Assembly (NCBI RefSeq): GCF_005080685.1
Contig: NZ_CP039371.1
Coordinates: 3,844,001-3,908,000 of the forward strand
Length of the DNA stretch: 64,000 nt
Direction of reading: 5' to 3'
Source of the DNA: Pseudomonas putida
GTDB taxonomy: Bacteria > Pseudomonadota > Gammaproteobacteria > Pseudomonadales > Pseudomonadaceae
Shown here: piece after piece, positions 44,374 through 53,118 of the stretch
Layout of the letters: each line of letters begins with the position of its first letter
Position numbering within the stretch: position 1 is the stretch's first letter
Notes under the pieces: model-generated
What the model was told of the DNA's origin: nothing
The model's input: only the letters and a program-made list of their open reading frames with translations
Databases searched by the model: none
Made by a program: the position numbers and the translations under genes

Positions 44374-45285
44374 ATGACCCCATTTCCTAAGCATAGTGGC
44401 CTAGTGCGCGCTAGCCGTTACGTCGCTGCAATTGCTGCCGGGCTTTACCGCCCCGAACGCGGCTATTTGCCGACGCCCTCCGCGCCAACCGCCACGGTCA
44501 CCTTTGTTCGATTCGACGGGGAGATTTATGCCCTCACCGCCAAGCATGTGGTGATCGAGTTGAATAAGTGGATGGAGAAAAGCTGCCCTCTCAGTGGGCA
44601 ATATTTTTGTCCGGTAAATCAGGGCGTCATCCTCCATGGTCCCTTCATCTCACCTCCCGCCTTGTTTCCGCAGCGCGATCCCGATGTGGCCTTGCTGAAG
44701 GTGACCGAGAAGCATTTGAGCCGTTTGGGCAAAGAGGCCTTCGAGATCCTTCCAGAAACCAAGGAAACCAAGATGCCCTGGCCACCTACGCATGGCAGGG
44801 CATACGGTTTTCCTACCGTGGACAAAAATGCTGTCATCGACGCCCTCGGTGAACGCCTTGCCATGCCAAGCGTCGAGGTGGTTGCTGAGTGCATCAGCAC
44901 TGGTAGCGACAGCGACCAGATTCAATTCCACAGCGAACTGTCTGAACCCGTTGAACGCGGCAGTTTGAGCGGCCTGAGTGGAGGCGCTGTGTTCTGGAGC
45001 ACGGATGAGCAATACGGCCTGGCCGGCATTGTGAAGGAAGCGTTTGATGTGAATCCTAAGGAAGGTGAAGAGAGTTTTTACACATCTCCAAAGGTCAATT
45101 TCGTTTGCCAGCGCATCGACTACCCGACCATGGCCCGTTGGGTCGATCACTACAACCTGCACTGGCAATCCGAGCGCAACAAGCTGAACCACAAGGCTCG
45201 AGAACAGAACGAGAGGGAGATTCAGGCACGTCTTGACCATGGCCGCCCGGTCCTCGGCAATGATGGGGTGCTGGAAGGAGATTGA
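44374..45285 (+). CDS. Trypsin-like serine protease (303 aa)
   Basis: The catalytic triad of the chymotrypsin fold is visible: His in YALTAKHVVIEL (about residue 57), Asp in QRDPDVALLKV (about residue 107), and Ser in SLSGLSGGAVFWS (about residue 203; G-L-S-G-G). There is no signal peptide, so it acts in the cytoplasm. The C-terminal 70 residues are a charged helix. Intracellular trypsin-like proteases are found as effectors in some defence systems, but the neighbours here give no sensor. Function remains open. Confidence 0.75.
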   Translation: MTPFPKHSGLVRASRYVAAIAAGLYRPERGYLPTPSAPTATVTFVRFDGEIYALTAKHVVIELNKWMEKSCPLSGQYFCPVNQGVILHGPFISPPALFPQRDPDVALLKVTEKHLSRLGKEAFEILPETKETKMPWPPTHGRAYGFPTVDKNAVIDALGERLAMPSVEVVAECISTGSDSDQIQFHSELSEPVERGSLSGLSGGAVFWSTDEQYGLAGIVKEAFDVNPKEGEESFYTSPKVNFVCQRIDYPTMARWVDHYNLHWQSERNKLNHKAREQNEREIQARLDHGRPVLGNDGVLEGD

Positions 45286-45389
45286 TTGCCATCCGGCGGA
45301 TGCTTCACGGTGGCCGCCACGTCCAATTGAGCCGATCAAAGCCGGCCCTGCGCAGGCTTGATCACCCATTTACCTCAAGATCAGTTGAC

Positions 45390-45977
45390 ATGTTCGCACC
45401 CAAGAACCCAATCGCTCAGCAAGCGCTCGCCAATGCCCGGACTCCGCAGCAACCACGACCTACGTACAGCTCGAGAACCGCAGACAAGTATGTGATCCGC
45501 TCCTCCAGGGCGTTGATCGATGCGGTGACCTCACTGGGCAAGGTTCACGGCCGCAGCGCCAACTCAGAGGTTGTGGCGGCCGTGATGGAATCCCTCGCCG
45601 GCCGCCAGCGCACCATTGCCACGCGGAACATCCTCGTTGCTCGCCTTGGGCAGCCACTGGCCGACCAAGTGCTCGCCAATGTGAAAAGGGTTGGCATCGA
45701 GCCAGTCAAACAGCCCCGGTTTGGCAACCAGGTCGTCATCAGGTTGCCTGACGGTGTCCGCATGTCGATCGCCGAGGCAGTGGCCCGGTCGAATCGGGAA
45801 ACCGGCCGCTTCCCCAGCATGCTGGCGTATGTGAATGCGGCAATCGTCTTCTGGATCAACATCCAGCGTGAGTGCGATGCGCTGTTGAGTGCCTGCATGG
45901 CGATGGATGAGTCTTTGAGCCTGTTGTCGGGCCTCGACGCCAGGGATCTGGAATTGATCCCTGACGTGCCAGACTGA
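45390..45977 (+). CDS. RHH-like DNA-binding protein (195 aa)
   Basis: Residues about 25-60 (DKYVIRSSRALIDAVTSLGK then VHGRSANSEVVAAVMESL) have the beta-helix-helix order of Arc/MetJ ribbon-helix-helix domains. A second region (QVVIRLPDGVRMSIAEAVAR, about residues 110-130) could be another such motif. A helical end follows. It is a predicted plasmid regulator. The ATG at 45390 has only a weak ribosome site. Confidence 0.55.
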   Translation: MFAPKNPIAQQALANARTPQQPRPTYSSRTADKYVIRSSRALIDAVTSLGKVHGRSANSEVVAAVMESLAGRQRTIATRNILVARLGQPLADQVLANVKRVGIEPVKQPRFGNQVVIRLPDGVRMSIAEAVARSNRETGRFPSMLAYVNAAIVFWINIQRECDALLSACMAMDESLSLLSGLDARDLELIPDVPD

Positions 45978-46028
45978 CCGATGAGTGACCGTGATCATCA
46001 ACGGTACCCCAGTACCCCGCAATCCCCG

Positions 46029-46991
46029 TCAAGGAAACTTGAAGTACTCCGGGTAGACAGTGTTCAGATAACCCTTGCACCGGCCTGTGATGAACGCATG
46101 AGCCTCTTCAAGGCTCATGGCAGTTTCAGTGTTCTGACGGTCGCTCAGGGCCTTCAGACCGTGGCGCGCGTCGTAGCCCACGAGCGAGAAGTTGTTGGCG
46201 TTGTTGGTGAATCTGCCTCTTTCAGCCTTTGCTCCAGGGATCTCCTTCCCCTTCAGCTTTGCATGGGTTTCCATCGTCTCGAGCAGCTTGTAATAGTTGG
46301 ACCAGCTTGCCTCGAACCCGAGGTACTTAAGCATCATGTAGATGTCCTCGTTTTCGGTGGCTAGGACCAACAATCCCAGTCGTGGTGACATCTGCAGGGC
46401 CTTGCCCAGCTGCTCCTCCCACCTGTGTTGGTGCATGCGAGGCCGGCCCAACAGCGCGATGACCCGTGCTTGCTGCCTGCGACGCACAGGCTTATCGAGA
46501 AAGTAAATCTCCCGAACAGTCTGCCTCCTCGCCTTGAAGGAAAACAGCTCGCTGGCGCCGTTGAAGATGTTCACCAGCTCATAGGCCAATTGCCAGATCA
46601 CCTCCGGGTCCCGCTGACCATTGAAGTACAGCGAGTTGAAGCTGTAGTCATTGCTTGGGCAGTCATTCTGGTGGTCGATCCCACCCCAGATTCTGAAGTA
46701 GTCGGGTGAGCCACCGCGCCCAGTCATGCCGTAGAGGTCCTGGCCGTCGCCGGCTAACTCAACCTCCCAGTCTTCTTGCTTGAAATTCGCTTCGTAACCA
46801 GCCTTGGCATCGGCAAAGGCATCACTGGTAGCATCCAACTGGGGAAGCGGCGTCCCGTGCACTGCTGACTCTTGGCCAAGAAGAAACATCGCCGCAGCCG
46901 CGTCCGTTGCATCACGCACAGTCATTCGCACACCGTCACGAACTACGAAATCTTCTTGGCGATCGGTCGCCGCGGGAGGTTTATCAATCAT
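46029..46991 (-). CDS. Hypothetical protein (320 aa)
   Basis: Not recognised. It is rich in aromatic and acidic residues; a central region (DYSFNSLYFNGQRDPEVIWQ, then LAYELVNIFNGASELFSFKA) may be helical. No catalytic motif stands out. It is a single gene on the minus strand that ends 50 bp from the convergent RHH gene. Confidence 0.6.
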   Translation of the reverse strand: MIDKPPAATDRQEDFVVRDGVRMTVRDATDAAAAMFLLGQESAVHGTPLPQLDATSDAFADAKAGYEANFKQEDWEVELAGDGQDLYGMTGRGGSPDYFRIWGGIDHQNDCPSNDYSFNSLYFNGQRDPEVIWQLAYELVNIFNGASELFSFKARRQTVREIYFLDKPVRRRQQARVIALLGRPRMHQHRWEEQLGKALQMSPRLGLLVLATENEDIYMMLKYLGFEASWSNYYKLLETMETHAKLKGKEIPGAKAERGRFTNNANNFSLVGYDARHGLKALSDRQNTETAMSLEEAHAFITGRCKGYLNTVYPEYFKFP

Positions 46992-47236
46992 TCAGTCACC
47001 AGTCTATTCCGCAGGATGCGCGGCATCTGCCATCGAATCAGGTCAGGGCCGGGTGCCGCAGGTGAAATTCCTGCTTGGCCGGCCGATTTAGCTATACATG
47101 ATGGCATCTCTGGGGGGGCCTACGCGACGCTTTCCCCTCCCAAAGAATGGCTGGCGGGCCCACCGATCTAAACCTCGGATCTTTCGTCGCGGAAGACGAT
47201 CAACATCATATTCAGGGCCTACGGGGCGAATTCGTC

Positions 47237-48193
47237 ATGGCCGGCACAAAAACTCCGATCCCACCCCGGATCAAGCCGCAACTGGTGAGCCTGGTGACTA
47301 AGCCACCGGCTGGTGGTGCCTGGCGATACGAAATTAAACTAGACGGCTGGCGATTCCTGGCGCGGATCGATGGTCCGGTGGTGCAGCTGTTCACCAAGAA
47401 CGGCCACGATTGGACAAGGAAGCTCCCACGCCTCGCCCGAAACCTGGCCAGGCTGGCAGTGCATTCGGCGTGGTTGGACGGCGAAATTGTGTTTCAGCAT
47501 GAGGATGGCCGCCCCGTTTTCCACGCCCTCAGACCTGCCTTCGATTCCGGCCAGACCGACCCTTTGGTGTACGTTGCCTTCGACCTTCTCTACCTCAATG
47601 GCTATGACCTCCGAAGCGAGCCAGTGGAGCTAAGGCGTCATGCCCTGTGCGCACTGCTGGAGCACTGCCCGCTGGACCAGGTCCGCTTCTCTGAAACGCT
47701 CGATGCCGATCCGGTGCAGCTGCTGCACAGTGCCTGCCGTATGGAGCTGGAAGGCCTGGTCGGAAAGCGCGATGGCAGTATCTATACCGGCGAGCGTGAC
47801 GGAGCATGGATCAAGCTGAAATGTCGCAACCGGCAGGAGGTCGTGATCGCTGGCTACACAAGGACAACATCAGGAATTGGCTCGTTGCTGCTTGGAATAC
47901 ATGATGATGCAGGCGGGCTGGTGTACGCCGGCCGAGTGCGTTCAGGCCTGGACAGATTCAGCCTGCAGACATTGCGGGCGACCCTTCCAGCGCTCGCGCG
48001 TCCGCGTCCGGCCTTGGTCGACCCGCCTGAACTGGGCAAAAGCGTCGTGTGGGTCGAGCCGCGCCAGGTCTGTGAAGTGGAGTTTGCTGAGCTCAGCCCT
48101 GCGGGCAAGCTCCGACATCCGGTATTCAAGGGCCTGCGAGACGACAAGCCCGCGGCGGATATCAGCCTTGAGAGCGACACGGATCTGCTATGA
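47237..48193 (+). CDS. ATP-dependent DNA ligase, LigD ligase-domain type (318 aa)
   Basis: All nucleotidyl-transferase motifs are visible: motif I YEIKLDGWRFLARI (adenylated Lys), motif III AWLDGEIVFQ, motif IIIa VAFDLLYLNGYDL, motif IV EGLVGKRDGSIY and motif V GAWIKLKCRNR. An OB-fold domain follows (residues about 210-318). It matches the stand-alone LIG module of bacterial LigD; the primase/polymerase and nuclease parts are missing and no Ku gene is adjacent. It should seal nicks or breaks using ATP. The start at 47237 (MAGTKT) fits the family; an upstream ATG at 47147 exists. Confidence 0.85.
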   Translation: MAGTKTPIPPRIKPQLVSLVTKPPAGGAWRYEIKLDGWRFLARIDGPVVQLFTKNGHDWTRKLPRLARNLARLAVHSAWLDGEIVFQHEDGRPVFHALRPAFDSGQTDPLVYVAFDLLYLNGYDLRSEPVELRRHALCALLEHCPLDQVRFSETLDADPVQLLHSACRMELEGLVGKRDGSIYTGERDGAWIKLKCRNRQEVVIAGYTRTTSGIGSLLLGIHDDAGGLVYAGRVRSGLDRFSLQTLRATLPALARPRPALVDPPELGKSVVWVEPRQVCEVEFAELSPAGKLRHPVFKGLRDDKPAADISLESDTDLL

Positions 48194-48211
48194 GCAGGCC
48201 GGGAGGACCTT

Positions 48212-48493
48212 GTGTATGAGGTGGCCATTGAGGCGGAGGCCTGCGTGCTGCAATGCGAAATCACTGACGTGGTGATCGAGGCTGCGCATCCCGCGATCTG
48301 GACCAGCGACTGGGATGCCCAGGGGTATTGTGAACTTGAGTTCCGCGTCGTTTCAGGCGTCGTCTATGACGAACAGGGCCAGGCCTCTGAGCTGGGTCTT
48401 AACGGCTGCTCGGCATTGGCCGATCGCTACGCAGAATACATCGAGGAGCAGCTCCTACGGCAGTATCACGACATACATGGGGACCTTCCCTGA
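48212..48493 (+). CDS. Small hypothetical protein (93 aa)
   Basis: AACVLQCEITDVVIEAAHP-like strands and LEFRVVSGVVYDEQGQASEL suggest a beta-rich protein. The start is GTG 48212 (or GTG 48221), 18 nt after the ligase stop, so it may be cotranscribed with the ligase. Confidence 0.5.
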   Translation: MYEVAIEAEACVLQCEITDVVIEAAHPAIWTSDWDAQGYCELEFRVVSGVVYDEQGQASELGLNGCSALADRYAEYIEEQLLRQYHDIHGDLP

Positions 48494-48725
48494 GAGACAG
48501 CTGATAATCCCAGGCAGCGCATCTGATTCCCATGGCAATTGGCAGGCATTGACGTAGGTTTAGCCCCAATGACGACCCGGATTAGAAGTTGCAAACAGCT
48601 AAAGTGGGGGAAAATGCCAGCATTCGCTGTGTAGCTCATGGCACGCTCATCCATGGCTGTGTATAGCCTTGCGGTTCCGGCGAGCGGTGAGACGCTGACC
48701 CCACAACGAATACTCAGGATACCCC

Positions 48726-48917
48726 ATGGCCAAGCGCTTAACGCCCGATGAACTGTACGCCCGCTTCTTGGCTTTGAAAGAAGCGGCCGACCACCTACGA
48801 TTGCTTGAGTGGACTGATAGCAAGACCGAGCGTGAACAGGGCCAACAGGTAGCCGACCTATTGATGCGCCAAGCGTATGACCACCTAGAGCGTGCTCAGG
48901 CTGCTTCCGCAAACTGA
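48726..48917 (+). CDS. Small helical protein (63 aa)
   Basis: MAKRLTPDELYARFLALKEA and a second amphipathic helix. Not recognised. Weak ribosome site (CAGGATA). Confidence 0.5.
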   Translation: MAKRLTPDELYARFLALKEAADHLRLLEWTDSKTEREQGQQVADLLMRQAYDHLERAQAASAN

Positions 48918-48938
48918 ACGAGGTAAAATAGGCCCTTG

Positions 48939-49196
48939 ATGAATCTCAATGCATTTGCAACTGATCCCATCTTTGAGAAGACGAGCAACGAAATTTTCGC
49001 TGTCTTGGCAAATACGCATTCCTTTGACTTAAAGGCGCTCACTCCAAGCGAAGCTCAGCGGCTACTGAATTTTGTTCAGATCGCAGATATGGGGCGTTAC
49101 CCCGAGTTTTCAGGTTGGCCCGAGAAGGTACTTCTAACCGCGCGGCTTACTTGCGAACAGAAGCTTCACGCCCTGATCGGGCAATCGTCGACGTAG
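48939..49196 (+). CDS. Small hypothetical protein (85 aa)
   Basis: Helical, with an aromatic segment (GRYPEFSGWPEKVLLTARLT). Not recognised. The ATG at 48939 follows the upstream gene by about 20 nt. Confidence 0.5.
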   Translation: MNLNAFATDPIFEKTSNEIFAVLANTHSFDLKALTPSEAQRLLNFVQIADMGRYPEFSGWPEKVLLTARLTCEQKLHALIGQSST

Positions 49197-49223
49197 CCAG
49201 GAATTTTCATTGCTGCACCACAA

Positions 49224-49254
49224 GCTCAGCCCCTAAGAAGACGGGGTTGAGGGC
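49224..49254 (+). promoter_or_regulatory. Leader hairpin of the 49321 gene
   Basis: GCTCA-GCCCC pairs with CGGGG-TTGAGGGC around a CTAAGAAGA loop. The loop sequence CCTAAGAA recurs in the hairpin at 50147, which marks the same leader type. Confidence 0.5.
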
Positions 49255-49318
49255 ATAAAGGGGCCAATTTCAGCTTCGATCTTCCGGCCAACAAGCCCGC
49301 TTAGCACGGAAATTTGTC

Positions 49319-49642
49319 ATGGATACAAAACATCCTACTCAGGTCGCTGCGGACCGCTGGAATGCACAGGCTGACGAACTTACTCAATGGGACGTCCTTG
49401 GCCAGGTTGAAAATGATGAACTCATTTCGGCCTCTGACCCATTGCAGCCTCTGTTAGCGGAAGCGATGCGGCGAATGCTGCTTGAAGAGTACGGCCCTAT
49501 AACTTGGGTAATTGGCCAAGAGTGGGTCGTCCACCATGGCGCTGGTAGCTGGTCAATTGGCCCGGACGAGCCGGCAACGAAAGACCAGGTGCGCGACCTC
49601 TTGATTCGCTCAGCTGGAATCTTCGAACTGCAAGACTACTGA
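49319..49642 (+). CDS. Hypothetical protein (107 aa)
   Basis: Family not recognised; a mixed alpha/beta protein (YGPITWVIGQEWVVHHGAGS). The ATG lies behind a leader hairpin; a GGAAA sequence is the likely ribosome site. Confidence 0.55.
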   Translation: MDTKHPTQVAADRWNAQADELTQWDVLGQVENDELISASDPLQPLLAEAMRRMLLEEYGPITWVIGQEWVVHHGAGSWSIGPDEPATKDQVRDLLIRSAGIFELQDY

Positions 49643-49736
49643 TCAGATAAAATCGCAGCCCCACTACCTCCGAGCTTTGCCGCAGCCATAATGGGCAATG
49701 CATCAACGTCCAGCAATCGACGGAATTACCGACATC

Positions 49737-50114
49737 ATGGACCAACAGAATAAGCTCCAGCGATTGAACGCGGCCCTGCAAGGGCTGTGGGATGATCTAA
49801 AAATCATCCCGCGCTACCTCGAACGTGTGGAGCCCATCGACCCGCGAGACGACGAAATCCACTTCACGTTCTCGTTTGAAGAGGAAGACTTTGCTGACCA
49901 GTTGATTCGCGCTGCCCGGCGCACTCTGGCCAGTTTCGGGCCCGAGTATTGGCTGCCTGACCACCATCCTCACGCGGCGCAGCTCCGTCAGGCCGAACAC
50001 ATGCAGTTCAAAGTCCGCAAGAGCTTGATCGTGAGCCACCTCTACTGGGGAGTATCCTTTATCCTCTGCACCCCGGAGGAAGGCTATTCGCTTACTGAAG
50101 ACACCCAGCCTTAA
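49737..50114 (+). CDS. Hypothetical protein (125 aa)
   Basis: The protein contains HFTFSFEEEDFADQLIRAAR and MQFKVRKSLIVSHLYWGVSF, an alpha/beta pattern. Not recognised. Start is uncertain between ATG 49737 and ATG 49698. Confidence 0.5.
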   Translation: MDQQNKLQRLNAALQGLWDDLKIIPRYLERVEPIDPRDDEIHFTFSFEEEDFADQLIRAARRTLASFGPEYWLPDHHPHAAQLRQAEHMQFKVRKSLIVSHLYWGVSFILCTPEEGYSLTEDTQP

Positions 50115-50146
50115 ATACGAGGAATTCGCTCAGCTGCTGCATCGAA

Positions 50147-50188
50147 GCCCCGGCCTAAGAAACCGGGGCCGAGCCCGTAGAAGGCGGG
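50147..50188 (+). promoter_or_regulatory. Leader hairpins of the 50225 gene
   Basis: A 7-bp stem GCCCCGG / CCGGGGC (50147-50169) has CCTAAGAAA in its loop, as at 49224. A second stem GCCCG / CGGGC follows (50172-50188). Confidence 0.55.
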
Positions 50189-50224
50189 CGATTTCCGCGC
50201 CCGCGAGAATGCAGGTTCGAATTG

Positions 50225-50557
50225 ATGATAACCACCCCAGGAATGACTGTGACCCTTGACGCCAAGGCGGCCGAAGCCCTGTCCCGATACCGCGAGGCCC
50301 TTTCGGCTTTTCAAGCAGTGGGTCATGGTACTGACGAAGGTGCTGATCTGTACCTGTCAGCAGAACGAGCCGCCGAGGACTTTGGTAGACAGATTGCTGT
50401 CCTGGCGGCAAAGGAGGACAAGGCCAAGCTTGATGAACTGGCAGCGTGTTCGCCCGACGATCATCCCGGCGGCAGTGCCGATTACTGGCGGCAAATGGAC
50501 GAACTGGGCAAAGATCACATGCTCAGCCAAAAGCTCAATCTGATCGATCGTGACTAG
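50225..50557 (+). CDS. Hypothetical helical protein (110 aa)
   Basis: Long helices (AAEALSRYREALSAFQAVGH, and LSAERAAEDFGRQIAVLAAK). Not recognised. It stands behind its own hairpin leader. Confidence 0.55.
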   Translation: MITTPGMTVTLDAKAAEALSRYREALSAFQAVGHGTDEGADLYLSAERAAEDFGRQIAVLAAKEDKAKLDELAACSPDDHPGGSADYWRQMDELGKDHMLSQKLNLIDRD

Positions 50558-50721
50558 CACGAAGCAGAACATCAACCGATGTTCAACATGCTAGACGAGA
50601 TTGGCGAGCGCCGGCAGTAGGTGGCTCTTGCAAACCGAATGCCGTTCGCTTTCTCATCCTCGAGAGCTTCTGCGACCACCAGGCCCGAGTCCTCGGAGGG
50701 CAACGCACGTAGGAAAGGATT

Positions 50722-50982
50722 ATGACCAAACCACAACCTTTGCAGCACAGCAGCTTCGTACTGCTCTACGTGGTGGGCGCATTCACCGCGATGTTGCTCG
50801 CTTATGCGTGGAATGAGGCGTTAACCACTGACCAGATGAAGGATTACTTCCTCGCAGCATTCGTGACCTTGATAACTGTAGCTGCACCACTACAAGCAAT
50901 CGGAGTTGCCTTGTCCGTTGCGCTGAACAAGAAAGGGCGAGTTTCTCGTTTTAATGCGCTGCGAGCTCTTGCAAGAAAATAG
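50722..50982 (+). CDS. Small membrane protein (86 aa)
   Basis: Two transmembrane helices: FVLLYVVGAFTAMLLAYAW and FLAAFVTLITVAAPLQAIGV. The C-terminus is basic (LNKKGRVSRFNALRAL). Predicted inner-membrane protein. AGGAAAGG precedes the ATG. Confidence 0.6.
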   Translation: MTKPQPLQHSSFVLLYVVGAFTAMLLAYAWNEALTTDQMKDYFLAAFVTLITVAAPLQAIGVALSVALNKKGRVSRFNALRALARK

Positions 50983-51000
50983 GGAGAGGATTGCCCGCCT

Positions 51001-51239
51001 ATGAGCAGCACCCCACAAGGCGTTGAAGTGCGTTACCTGCAGGCATATCTGCAGCAGTCGGCGCACATTTTGATCAACACACCGTCGATGCCGTTAATCG
51101 CTACCGCGCTGCCCGCGCGGAACACCTGAGACAAGGGCACGGCGAATCAATGAGCAGTGCTGAACTGTTTGTCACCTACCAGTGGGCCGCCTTTGACCTG
51201 GCCACCGCGCTGGATGCATTGCTGGAGAAGCACGGGTGA
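51001..51239 (+). pseudogene. Small gene with a frameshift near 51067
   Basis: From ATG 51001 the frame reads MSSTPQGVEVRYLQAYLQQS and then drifts to a stop at 51129. Another frame takes over at about 51063 (FDQHTVDAVNRYRAARAEHL, then MSSAELFVTYQWAAFDLATA) and ends at TGA 51239. The switch lies at a TTTT run. Restoring one base gives about 79 residues. Alternatively two very small genes exist. Confidence 0.5.
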
Positions 51240-51313
51240 TGCTCCCCATGCCCTTGGGATCTGACGGCTCCCAAGAGCTTCAGATAGGCCTGTCGCGCCT
51301 CTGAGCGAAAACG

Positions 51314-52078
51314 TCAGGCGGTTGTCAGCCCGAAGGATTCCCCAAGGCGATCGATGATCGTTGCCATATTGGTTTTGAGGTTGAGCTGCTTGAAATCGAC
51401 GTCTTCAGCCGGCAACAGTTCAAGGAAGAGTTTCATGTCGGCCATGATGCTTTCCGGCAGCTCAGTGACCACGCCATCCAGCAAACCAGTCAGCGCCAGG
51501 ACGTCGTTTCGATGCTTTCGGATGTGCTTGCTTTCGACCTGCTCCCCGTTCTTCTTTCGCTCAGACAGGTCAAGCCATGCTTTGACCTTGAACGGGATCA
51601 GGCGGTCAGCGCCGATGTACGACAACTCACCATTCTCCAAGCGGCCGGTTAAAAGCAGGCGGTAGTAAGCATCATCGAGGAGTATCGCCGACAAGCTGGA
51701 GACCGTTTCGTCCGTAGGGATCGGGATCAGTGTTGCGTTCTCTTCGTGGTCTAGACCGTCCGGCGCCCGCGAGAAAAGTTCGATCTGGGCCGGATAGGCC
51801 TCATCCGTGGGCTTATCGAAGCGATAGAAACAGGGTTTTTCGCCGCCTTTCAGCCTGATCTGGTAACCACCCGCGTCTATGAACGACCAGAAATGCGCGA
51901 CGAATCCGGCATCCAGCGCTTCGACCACCAAAACGATGTCCAGGTCTTTAGTCGCCCTGAAGCTATCGCCCGCATCCTCCATTGCCAGAGCGGAGGCCAC
52001 GCCACCGATCAGTACGTAGCGATCACGGAAATCGCGGAAGTGGTGGCCGAACAGTTCTAGGCCTCTCACGCTAGCCAT
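51314..52078 (-). CDS. AbiEii-like nucleotidyltransferase toxin (254 aa)
   Basis: The nucleotidyltransferase core is visible: YVLIGGVASALAMED (Gly-Gly box) and TKDLDIVLVVEAL (D-x-D metal site). A helical domain follows with a K-x-K-A-W-L-D-L segment (FKVKAWLDLSERKKNGE) and KHIRKHRNDVLAL, found in AbiEii/MenT-type enzymes. Members transfer nucleotides to tRNA or other substrates and stop growth during phage attack. It overlaps the upstream partner by 13 nt, the usual toxin-antitoxin layout. Confidence 0.75.
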   Translation of the reverse strand: MASVRGLELFGHHFRDFRDRYVLIGGVASALAMEDAGDSFRATKDLDIVLVVEALDAGFVAHFWSFIDAGGYQIRLKGGEKPCFYRFDKPTDEAYPAQIELFSRAPDGLDHEENATLIPIPTDETVSSLSAILLDDAYYRLLLTGRLENGELSYIGADRLIPFKVKAWLDLSERKKNGEQVESKHIRKHRNDVLALTGLLDGVVTELPESIMADMKLFLELLPAEDVDFKQLNLKTNMATIIDRLGESFGLTTA

Positions 52079-53085
52079 GTAACCTTCTCCTTGAGTTCAT
52101 CCAACGCAATCTGAATGCGTTCGTCGGGGTTGTCTTCCAAGCTCAGAAGCAACGAAGCTTCGTCGGCGATATGGTGTCTTTCGTAGAGTGACGGATACGC
52201 CCAGATCTCAACGCACTCTTCAATGGTGTCCACCGACTCGGCAATCTTGAACGCTTGAAGCGCCAGCATGTCGGTGAACACTTTTTTCGTCATCCCCCAC
52301 ACCGCTTGCTTCGGCTCCGCAAGCATCGTGTATTGGGCGAGAGCAGTTTCTCCTGCCAGGAAGACACCGGGTGCCGACCGGATAGCATTGCGAGTAATGC
52401 CAATTTTCTTTCTGACGGGCGACCGCAGGTATTGCTTGGCCTTGCTGAACACTTCTGCAGGTGATGCGTTGAAGGCGTAGGTACTCCACTGCAGCTCGCT
52501 TTTCGCAGGGGCAATCAACGATAGCGATGTCAGCTGATCGACTGCCCTAGATAAGGTCATTCGGCTGTAGTTGAGGTCGCCCATCAGAGCGTTTGTGGTG
52601 AATAGCGTGTCTTCGGTGTTACCACCATAGAGGCAAGAAAGCAGCATTGCCTGAGCGGCTGGTAGGAGGGCCGCGACCTCACCCTGTTCTCGTCGCTGAC
52701 GAAAGTTCTCTCTCAGGTCCAGCGCCAACTCCGGGATGAACATCTGGAAGCCAGGTTGGATAAAGTTGACCTGATGCGTGATCAGACTCCGACGGTCCTG
52801 GGTCGTCAGGGACCTGCAAACGTAGGTGATGATCCGATTGGAAGCTTTACGCACCAGGTCGACGTGCTTTTGCAGCTTTACGATGCCTGGATAATCTTTC
52901 TCATCCCGAGGGACCAACAGGACCAAGGCGACAACCGCGTTGCTCGCCAGCGGAATGGTCAACTCGAACATTTTGTAGCTGTCACGGATGTTGAAAGACA
53001 CCTTGAATCCCACCGGTTCAAGGTGCGCTGACACACCGAGGACAGCCTCGATGTAGGTCTTCGCGTCGTCCTGTAGATTCGACAT
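52066..53085 (-). CDS. AbiEi-like antitoxin/regulator (339 aa)
   Basis: A winged-helix region near the middle (FTTNALMGDLNYSRMTLSRA, then VDQLTSLSLI) is of the type used for DNA binding. The C-terminal half (VFLAGETALAQYTMLAEPKQ) resembles the AbiEi fold. The N-terminal half is longer than in classical AbiEi and is not recognised. The start is uncertain: ATG 53085 has a GGGGAT ribosome site; GTG 53118 abuts the operator. Inverted TGTAAC/GTTACA sites upstream suggest autorepression. Confidence 0.6.
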   Translation of the reverse strand: MSNLQDDAKTYIEAVLGVSAHLEPVGFKVSFNIRDSYKMFELTIPLASNAVVALVLLVPRDEKDYPGIVKLQKHVDLVRKASNRIITYVCRSLTTQDRRSLITHQVNFIQPGFQMFIPELALDLRENFRQRREQGEVAALLPAAQAMLLSCLYGGNTEDTLFTTNALMGDLNYSRMTLSRAVDQLTSLSLIAPAKSELQWSTYAFNASPAEVFSKAKQYLRSPVRKKIGITRNAIRSAPGVFLAGETALAQYTMLAEPKQAVWGMTKKVFTDMLALQAFKIAESVDTIEECVEIWAYPSLYERHHIADEASLLLSLEDNPDERIQIALDELKEKVTWLA

Positions 53086-53118
53086 ATCCCCGGCACCTTG
53101 TAACTCTGTTTTTTTCAC

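Noticed and set aside
49224..50188. The spaced GC-rich hairpins as a CRISPR array
   Set aside because: Units are far apart, differ in stem sequence and each precedes a gene; there are no equal spacers.
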